DNA of 64,000 nucleotides from Streptococcus sobrinus DSM 20742 = ATCC 33478. GTDB lineage: Bacteria; Bacillota; Bacilli; Lactobacillales; Streptococcaceae. Position 1 is the stretch's first letter; every line of letters starts with the position of its first letter. The stretch spans positions 109,638 to 173,637 of the forward strand of contig NZ_JMLC01000002.1 of NCBI RefSeq assembly GCF_000686605.1, in the 5' to 3' direction. The notes under the pieces were generated by a model, which made no database searches, was not told the DNA's origin, and was given only the letters and a program-made list of their open reading frames with translations. This document shows, piece by piece, positions 58,349-64,000 of this stretch. The position numbers were made by a program, and so were the translations under genes.

Positions 58349-60235
58349 CTAATTCTCTAGCTCGCTCAAATACTCATAGCGTTCGTACTTGTCTAGCAGG
58401 TCTTGGTTGAGCTGGTCCAGTTCTTTCTGGAGCTCGGCTAACTTGGTGAAGTCACTGCCGTAATTTTGCATGTCAGCTTCGACTGCCGCAATCATATCCT
58501 CGAGTTCAGCGATGTCATCCTCAATAGAAGCCCATTCCTGCTTTTCCTGCCAGGACATGCGTTTCTTTGAGGAGCTGGCTAGCTCTTCTTGGGAAACTTC
58601 CTGATCTGTCTTTTCAGATTTCTGACTAACTTGACTGGCTTGATTTTTCAAGAATTCTTGTTCATCCAAATAGTCGGTATAATTGCCGAAAAATTCCCGA
58701 ACACCACCATTTTCAAAGGCCAAAATTTTATTGGCCACCTTGTCGAGGAAATAACGGTCGTGACTGACGGTGATAACAGCACCACCGAAGCCTTGGAGGA
58801 AATTCTCTAGGACAGTCAGGGTCGCAATATCCAGGTCGTTGGTCGGCTCGTCCAAAAGGAGAACATTAGGCTTTTCAATCAGAATCTTAAGCAGGTAGAG
58901 TCGCTTCTTCTCACCGCCCGAGAGCTTGGCAATCTGAGTGCCGTGGCTGGAGCGGGAAAAGAGGAACTGTTCCAAAAGCTCGGTAATACTGGTGGTGCCA
59001 ACGGTCGTCTTAACTTCATCAGCCACCTCTTGCAGGTAATTAATGACCCGCTTGCTCTCATCCATGCCCATGATTTGCTGAGAAAAATAGCCAATTCTGA
59101 CCGTTTCGCCAATCTCCAGTTGACCAGAGTTGGGTTGCAAATCACCATTGATAAGATTGAGCAGGGTCGATTTACCGACACCATTATCACCGACAATTCC
59201 AATACGGTCCTTATTCTGAACCAAGAGATTGAAGTCTTTCAAAATGGGCTTGTCTGGATAGGCAAAGGAGACATCCTTGAAGTTGAGCACCTTCTTACCA
59301 ATCCGACTAGTCTGGAAATTGATTTCCAAATCATTGGTCATACTGGTACTTTGAACCTGACCTTTGAGCTCCTGAAAGCGATTGATTCTAGCCTGTTGCT
59401 TGGTTGCCCGAGCCTGGGGCTGGGTCCGCATCCAAGCTAATTCCTGCTTGTAGAGCTGCTTCTTCTTATGCAGGCTGGCCGCTTCTCGCTCGTCCCTTTC
59501 AGCTTTGAGACGAACATAATCCTGATAATTGCCCTGGTATTCGGTCAGTTGGGCATGGTCCAATTCAAAAATTCTTGTTGCCACATTATCCAAGAAATAG
59601 CGGTCATGGGTAATAAAGAAGACGGTTTTCTTAGAGGTCTTGAGGAAATTGGTCAGCCAGGCAATGGTTTCAATATCCAGGTGGTTGGTGGGCTCGTCCA
59701 AGAGCAGGAGATCAGCATCTCCCAGCAAGACTTGAGCCAACTGAACCCGCCGTCTCAGACCACCGGAAAGTTGGTTGACTTTCTGGGTCAAATCAACAAT
59801 TCCCAGCTTAGATAGGACGGTCTTGACTTCGCTCTCAATGGTCCAGGCATCCAAACTGTCCATCTGAGTCATGACCTGCTCAAGTTTTTCTTGATTGGTC
59901 TCATCATAATGGAGCATGAGCTCCTCATACTGGCGAATCAGAGCCATTTCCTTCAAATCAGATGAGAGAACAGTGTCCAGAACCGTCTTACTATCATCAA
60001 AATCGGGCTCCTGGGTCAGATAGGCAATCTTATAATCTTTGGCCTTTAAAAAAGGGGAGACATCCCCATCAAAACCAATCTTATCTGCCAGGACATCCAA
60101 GAGGGTCGTCTTACCAGTCCCATTGACCCCAATCAGACCGATTCGGTCCAAATCATGGATAATGAAGAAAATAGCTTTAAAGACAGTCTTATCACCAACT
60201 GACTTGGTCAATCCTTCCACAATAAAATCGCTCAT
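58349..60235 (-). CDS. ABC-F family ATPase (Uup-like)
   Basis: 628-aa soluble protein with two nucleotide-binding domains, each with Walker A (GVNGTGKTT, GDNGVGKST), signature (LSGGLRRR, LSGGEKKR) and LLLDEPTNHLD-like Walker B. A charged linker lies between them, and a C-terminal coiled coil (about residues 555-628) marks the Uup/YfmR branch, which acts on the ribosome, in part at hard-to-translate sequences. No transmembrane domain. AGGAGG precedes the ATG. Follows cca by about 100 bp. Confidence 0.9.
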   Translation of the reverse strand: MSDFIVEGLTKSVGDKTVFKAIFFIIHDLDRIGLIGVNGTGKTTLLDVLADKIGFDGDVSPFLKAKDYKIAYLTQEPDFDDSKTVLDTVLSSDLKEMALIRQYEELMLHYDETNQEKLEQVMTQMDSLDAWTIESEVKTVLSKLGIVDLTQKVNQLSGGLRRRVQLAQVLLGDADLLLLDEPTNHLDIETIAWLTNFLKTSKKTVFFITHDRYFLDNVATRIFELDHAQLTEYQGNYQDYVRLKAERDEREAASLHKKKQLYKQELAWMRTQPQARATKQQARINRFQELKGQVQSTSMTNDLEINFQTSRIGKKVLNFKDVSFAYPDKPILKDFNLLVQNKDRIGIVGDNGVGKSTLLNLINGDLQPNSGQLEIGETVRIGYFSQQIMGMDESKRVINYLQEVADEVKTTVGTTSITELLEQFLFSRSSHGTQIAKLSGGEKKRLYLLKILIEKPNVLLLDEPTNDLDIATLTVLENFLQGFGGAVITVSHDRYFLDKVANKILAFENGGVREFFGNYTDYLDEQEFLKNQASQVSQKSEKTDQEVSQEELASSSKKRMSWQEKQEWASIEDDIAELEDMIAAVEADMQNYGSDFTKLAELQKELDQLNQDLLDKYERYEYLSELEN

Positions 60236-60336
60236 ATTTCCTCCTTGAGCAAGAAAATTCTTTGTTTGTTTACATAAATATAATTATGTCGTTTCCGGAT
60301 TAGCTACTTTACTTAGTTAGCTCTGCCAGAGCTCTT

Positions 60337-61542
60337 TCACTTCGACCTATCTCTGACAAAATCTAGGATAGCTTCTTGCTGATTGGCTAAGTCGCCCTCG
60401 ACAATAGCCGCTTCAATCTGATTGAGCAGCTGACCTAGGGTAGGGCCTGGCTTGAGACCTAAGTCTTTCATAAGAAGGCAACCGTTGACGACGATTTCCT
60501 TCTTATCATGGATAAGCAGACTGGCGTCCAACTGGCTAATAAGGTCAAAATCGACAGCCAAGCCTTGGCCTTGACGAAGATTTTCCGCTAGCTCAGCCAG
60601 TTCCTTGCCATAGCGATAAATCGTTTGTTTGTTGTGACTGGCCTGCAGGCGGTGCCTATAGATGGCAACCAGGTCGGTCACCGTCTTTTGAAAATGACTG
60701 GGGGTCTTCCACTTCTTGAGAAAGGGCTTGCAATCCCTTATCTTGAGGGCCAGGCAGAGAGCTGACCAGGCCTGCTCGCTGGTCGCAATGACAAAATCAT
60801 CGGCATAATCTTCCAGCATGCTAGCCAGTTGTTGTGACTTGTTCCGCAAATCTGGCAGGTAATCATAGACTCCAGCATCAATCAAAGCCGCTAAACCTTG
60901 CTGCCAATGGGGAGCGGTCAGGAGTTTATCAAATTCAATAAAAGACCGCTCAACTGAAATCTTCTCCAGAAGGGGGGCATAGGTCTTCATAGCTGCAAAG
61001 GTCTGGTCTTCAATGGCGAAATCCAGACTGGCCGAAAAGCGAAGTCCCCGCATAATTCTCAGAGCATCCTCGCTAAAGCGTTCCTCAGCCTTGCCGACTG
61101 CTCGCAGGACTTGATTTTCCAAATCTGCAAGTCCATCAAAGAGGTCGATGACTTGGGCATCTTCCGCCAAGGCAAAAGCATTGACCGTAAAATCTCGTCG
61201 CTTGAGGTCCTCTTCTAGAGAGCGAACAAAGGAAACACTCTTGGGCCGGCGATAATCGACATAGACATCCTCGGTCCGAAAGGTCGTTACCTCGTATTCG
61301 CCACCATTTTCCAGGACCAAGACGGTGCCATGCTCAATCCCAATGTCCACCGTCCGCTCGAAGATAGCCTTGGTTTCCTGGGGATAGGAGCTGGTGGCAA
61401 TATCGACATCGTGAATGGGCCGCTTTAGGAGGGCATCACGCACCGAACCGCCGACGAAATAAGCCTCGAAGCCCGCTGCTTTTATCTTCTCTAAGACTGG
61501 CAAAGCCTCCTGAAACTCAGAAGGCAACTCTTTTAATCTCAT
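60337..61542 (-). CDS. cca: CCA-adding tRNA nucleotidyltransferase
   Basis: Adds or repairs the 3' CCA of tRNAs without a template. 401 aa, class [13 protein letters not shown] and HDVDIATS carry the nucleotidyltransferase G-S and D-x-D motifs; [11 protein letters not shown] and the [14 protein letters not shown] block (nucleotide selection) follow. Overlaps dapB by 4 bp (ATGA). Confidence 0.95.
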   Translation of the reverse strand: MRLKELPSEFQEALPVLEKIKAAGFEAYFVGGSVRDALLKRPIHDVDIATSSYPQETKAIFERTVDIGIEHGTVLVLENGGEYEVTTFRTEDVYVDYRRPKSVSFVRSLEEDLKRRDFTVNAFALAEDAQVIDLFDGLADLENQVLRAVGKAEERFSEDALRIMRGLRFSASLDFAIEDQTFAAMKTYAPLLEKISVERSFIEFDKLLTAPHWQQGLAALIDAGVYDYLPDLRNKSQQLASMLEDYADDFVIATSEQAWSALCLALKIRDCKPFLKKWKTPSHFQKTVTDLVAIYRHRLQASHNKQTIYRYGKELAELAENLRQGQGLAVDFDLISQLDASLLIHDKKEIVVNGCLLMKDLGLKPGPTLGQLLNQIEAAIVEGDLANQQEAILDFVRDRSK

Positions 61543-62306
61543 AGTAATTCTTCCAAACCGTAAACCAGTTCCTCTCGCTTAACCACTTCCTTGATACCTA
61601 AGTTAACCCCGCTCATAAAGGAAACACGGTCATAGGAATCATGACGAAGGGTCAGGCCTTGCCCCTCTGCCCCAAAGATAACCTCTTGATGGGCAACCAG
61701 GCCAGGTAGGCGGACCGAGTGGATACGGAAGCCATCAAATTCAGCTCCCCTAGCACCTGCAAGGGTTTCTTCTTCATCTGGTGCTCCTTGCTTCTTAGCA
61801 GTCCGCACCTTCTGAATCAACTCAGCAGTCTTGATAGCTGTCCCGCTTGGAGCGTCCTTCTTCTTATCATGGTGAAGCTCAATGATTTCCAAATCTGGGA
61901 AATACTTAGAAGCTTTAGCCGCAAATTCCATAAGAAGAATAGCACCGATAGCGAAGTTAGGGGCAATTAGCCCACCAATCTTCTCTTGCCGGGAAAGCTC
62001 GGTCAATTCTGTGATTTGTTCCGGTGTGAAACCAGTTGTTCCAACAACGGGAGCAAAGCCATTTTCTAGGGCAAAACGAGTATTTTCATAGGCAACCTTG
62101 GGCATGGTGAAATCCACCCAAACCTGGGCATCTAGACCAACTAGGTCCTCCTTTTTATTGAAAACAGGCACGCCATCCACTTCTTTTTCGGTAGCAAAAG
62201 GGTCCAGCAGACCAGCCAACTGGAGGTCTGCATCCCCCTTGACCATATCGACGGCTGTTGAGCCCATCCGGCCCTTGAATCCTGCTACAATTACTTTGAT
62301 ACTCAT
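61539..62306 (-). CDS. dapB: 4-hydroxy-tetrahydrodipicolinate reductase
   Basis: NAD(P)H-dependent step of lysine and cell-wall precursor synthesis. 255 aa with [13 protein letters not shown] (nucleotide binding) and [20 protein letters not shown] (substrate binding, catalytic His and Lys). Sits between degV and cca, the usual order in streptococci. Confidence 0.96.
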   Translation of the reverse strand: MSIKVIVAGFKGRMGSTAVDMVKGDADLQLAGLLDPFATEKEVDGVPVFNKKEDLVGLDAQVWVDFTMPKVAYENTRFALENGFAPVVGTTGFTPEQITELTELSRQEKIGGLIAPNFAIGAILLMEFAAKASKYFPDLEIIELHHDKKKDAPSGTAIKTAELIQKVRTAKKQGAPDEEETLAGARGAEFDGFRIHSVRLPGLVAHQEVIFGAEGQGLTLRHDSYDRVSFMSGVNLGIKEVVKREELVYGLEELL

Positions 62307-62360
62307 AGATTTCCTCCTAAACTAAGCTAACCAAGTCAGTCCCAATCTTGCCAAATGGCA

Positions 62361-63212
62361 TTACCATTCAGCCTTGGGCGTGAAGCCAACTGCTACTGCC
62401 CCTTCTCCTAGGTGGGTCGAAATAACACCACAGAAAGGGACGATGTCCAAATCACCTTCAAAACCACTAGCCAAGAGCCGCTCTCGAAAACTTTCAGCCT
62501 TGCCTTGGGCATTGGCCTCAATAATCCAAGTCTTATAAGCTCTCTGACCAGACCGCTGGTCCAAAATCTCGACCAGACGCTTGAGGGCCTTCTTCTCGGT
62601 CCGAACCTTCTCGAAAACCTCAATCACGCCGTCATTGAAATACATGATAGGCTTGATGTTGAGGAGATTTCCCAAGAGGGCAACCCCATTGGAGAGGCGA
62701 CCACCCTTGACCAGATGGTCCAGGTCATCCACCATAATAAAGGCTTCAGTGCCAGCAATCATGGTCTCCAACTGGGCCAAAATCTGCTCAAAGCTGTGGC
62801 CAGCCTGAGCCCCATCCAGAGCCGAAGTCACCATATAACCCATGGGGCTAGAGGTAATCTTGCTGTCGGGAAAGGCGATAGTCAGCTGGCTATGCTCCTC
62901 AATCAGATACTGGATGTTTTGCCAGAAACCAGAAATCCCGCTGGAAAGAAAGATACCTAATACATGGGTATAGCCACCCTTTTCCAGATTAGTCAGGGCA
63001 TCGTCCAAATCAGCGATGCTGGGCTGGCTAGTCTTTGGTAAGCTAGAAGCCTGCTGCATCTTGGGATAAAACTCTTGAATGGTCAGATTCTTGCCTTCGA
63101 CATAGGTCTCCCCATTAATCATGATGGGAATATCTAGAACATAGAGGTCAGGGTGACCAATATAGGCCTGGGGCAGATAAACCGAAGAATCCGTAATAAC
63201 TGCTAATTTCAT
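62361..63212 (-). CDS. DegV-family fatty-acid-binding protein
   Basis: 283-aa DegV domain protein. Family members bind fatty acids and can serve as FakB partners of the FakA kinase. Typical motifs: VITDSSVYLP at the N-terminus, KTSQPSI, FLSSGISGFW and MVDDLDHLVKGGRLS. The ATG at 63212 lies one base past the DUF1149 stop; the frame upstream of it is a shadow. Confidence 0.9.
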   Translation of the reverse strand: MKLAVITDSSVYLPQAYIGHPDLYVLDIPIMINGETYVEGKNLTIQEFYPKMQQASSLPKTSQPSIADLDDALTNLEKGGYTHVLGIFLSSGISGFWQNIQYLIEEHSQLTIAFPDSKITSSPMGYMVTSALDGAQAGHSFEQILAQLETMIAGTEAFIMVDDLDHLVKGGRLSNGVALLGNLLNIKPIMYFNDGVIEVFEKVRTEKKALKRLVEILDQRSGQRAYKTWIIEANAQGKAESFRERLLASGFEGDLDIVPFCGVISTHLGEGAVAVGFTPKAEW

Positions 63213-63213
63213 C

Positions 63214-63588
63214 TTAAAATTCCAGAGTGATGCCTGGACGGTCAAGGGCAATTTCTGATACTTCGTAGGTCATCCTTTGCAGGGTTTCCAAGAGGGGACT
63301 TGCCAAGCTTTGTACTTCTTCTTGAGAAAATTCCTTTGGCTCGTTAACCAGACGGTTGTGAACATGGACCATTTGTGAGATAACGCCAGCGATGACGAAT
63401 TCTTCACGCACAATTTGGAACTGGAGAACCGCTACCAAGTGGGTTTTGGTTTTCTTTTCGTCCTTGCTGACCAATTGGAAGGTGACTTCAACATTGGTTT
63501 TGGGCTCACCATTTTGTTTTTCCCATTCTAAATTGCGGGCATCATAGTGGTATTGATTGACAAATACTTGATCACGAGTTAATTCCAT
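63214..63588 (-). CDS. DUF1149-family protein
   Basis: 124-aa soluble protein with a SecB-like beta-rich pattern; DUF1149 is found beside degV-dapB-cca in streptococci. Function not established. First gene of this cluster; GGAG precedes the start, and an extended -10 TGCTATAAT lies at 63626-63633. Confidence 0.85.
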   Translation of the reverse strand: MELTRDQVFVNQYHYDARNLEWEKQNGEPKTNVEVTFQLVSKDEKKTKTHLVAVLQFQIVREEFVIAGVISQMVHVHNRLVNEPKEFSQEEVQSLASPLLETLQRMTYEVSEIALDRPGITLEF

Positions 63589-63728
63589 TATTTTCTACTC
63601 CTAATTTGAATCTTTTAACTAGCTTATTATAGCACACTTCGCCCTGGCTTAAAAGGGAGTGGAGCCTAATTCACGACAAACGCATGAATGTTTCTTCTCT
63701 GTTTTACCATAGACGATCACTTTTTTGA

Positions 63729-64000
63729 CTAGATTAATTTCTTCAAATACTGGTCAAAGTTCATCCCTAAGTTGAATTTTTTCCGTCTCAAACTCATTTT
63801 CTTGCCAACATCTAACTGTTTAAGCACAGCTAAACAAAACTTATCCAGCACGTTCAAGTTAAAAGCTAATTGTTTATTTAAGGTCTTGTTGGCGTCCTCA
63901 CGAAAGACAACATCCAACTGCCAATGCATGCTCTCAATTTGCCAATGCCCACGGACATAAGCACAGAATTCCTTAGCACTTGCCTGACAACTTAAGATAA
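63729..64000 (-). mobile_element. ISAs1-family transposase, C-terminal part (runs off the window)
   Basis: Minus-strand frame open from the window edge to the stop at 63729. It contains the ISAs1 core VRGHWQIESMHWQLDVVF with the catalytic Glu, REDANKTLNK, then NLNVLDKFCLAVLKQL and a basic tail. The terminal inverted repeat should lie between 63640 and 63728 but I cannot define it by eye. Whether the 5' part is intact cannot be seen. Confidence 0.85.

Overview
The window looks like chromosomal DNA of a Streptococcus, most likely from the mutans group. The evidence is the streptococcal recombinase XerS at the left edge, an LPQTG wall-anchored nucleotidase, the tdk-prfA-prmC-tsaC-glyA cluster, and two sets known best from S. 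mutans: relPRS (small alarmone synthetase plus two-component system) and rcrRPQ (MarR regulator plus ABC exporter). Species is an inference. Nearly all genes lie on the minus strand. I see no rRNA, tRNA, CRISPR array or prophage.

Layout. 0-9.2 kb: xerS 3' end, queCDEF (queuosine precursor), a small membrane protein, an AI-2E-type permease, trmFO, a frameshifted DUF3307-like gene, and a deletion scar that fuses the start of a BglG/LicT antiterminator to the end of a 6-phospho-beta-glucosidase. 9.4-20.9 kb: a VOC protein, a heterodimeric ABC exporter, and the housekeeping run tdk-prfA-prmC-tsaC-GNAT-glyA-nucleoid protein-lysozyme-like protein. 21-28.9 kb: a broken alcohol dehydrogenase, 4-oxalocrotonate tautomerase, a 5'-truncated CPBP protease, xpt-pbuX, a repeat-filled 1.1 kb gap, a solitary sufB, and a DUF1304 protein that has lost its first membrane segment. 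29-42.6 kb: two paralogous membrane proteins with a lipocalin-like tail, relPRS, a GFA enzyme, a four-gene osmoprotectant transporter, and rcrRPQ. 42.7-50.3 kb: a frameshifted surface 5'-nucleotidase, a LytTR/DUF3021/ABC module, gdhA and an HdeD-like protein. 50.9-53.7 kb: nadR-pnuC-nrtR, an NAD-salvage operon. 53.8-64 kb: another heterodimeric ABC exporter split by a repeat, an AT-rich unknown gene, an ABC-F ATPase, cca, dapB, degV, DUF1149, and an ISAs1-family transposase running off the right edge.

How it works together. The core genes are intact and tightly packed, many with 1-11 bp overlaps. The accessory genes show decay: beta-glucoside use, an alcohol dehydrogenase, the nucleotidase, PnuC, DUF3307, DUF1304 and CPBP are each frameshifted, truncated or deleted, usually by a single event. 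Three heterodimeric ABC exporters share one pattern: one subunit keeps the catalytic Glu but has an altered signature motif, while its partner has Asp in place of Glu.

The most interesting signals are: three AGTA/TACT palindromes around the promoter of nadR-pnuC-nrtR, which fit NrtR autoregulation; an amber codon in pnuC; two promoters placed so that the mRNA should be leaderless; several families of short dispersed repeats, one inserted between ABC partner genes and one placing a terminator-like hairpin just ahead of xpt; and a sufB without sufCDSU beside it. I found no clear novel multi-gene defence system. The best accessory candidate is the AT-rich gene at 57593-58285.
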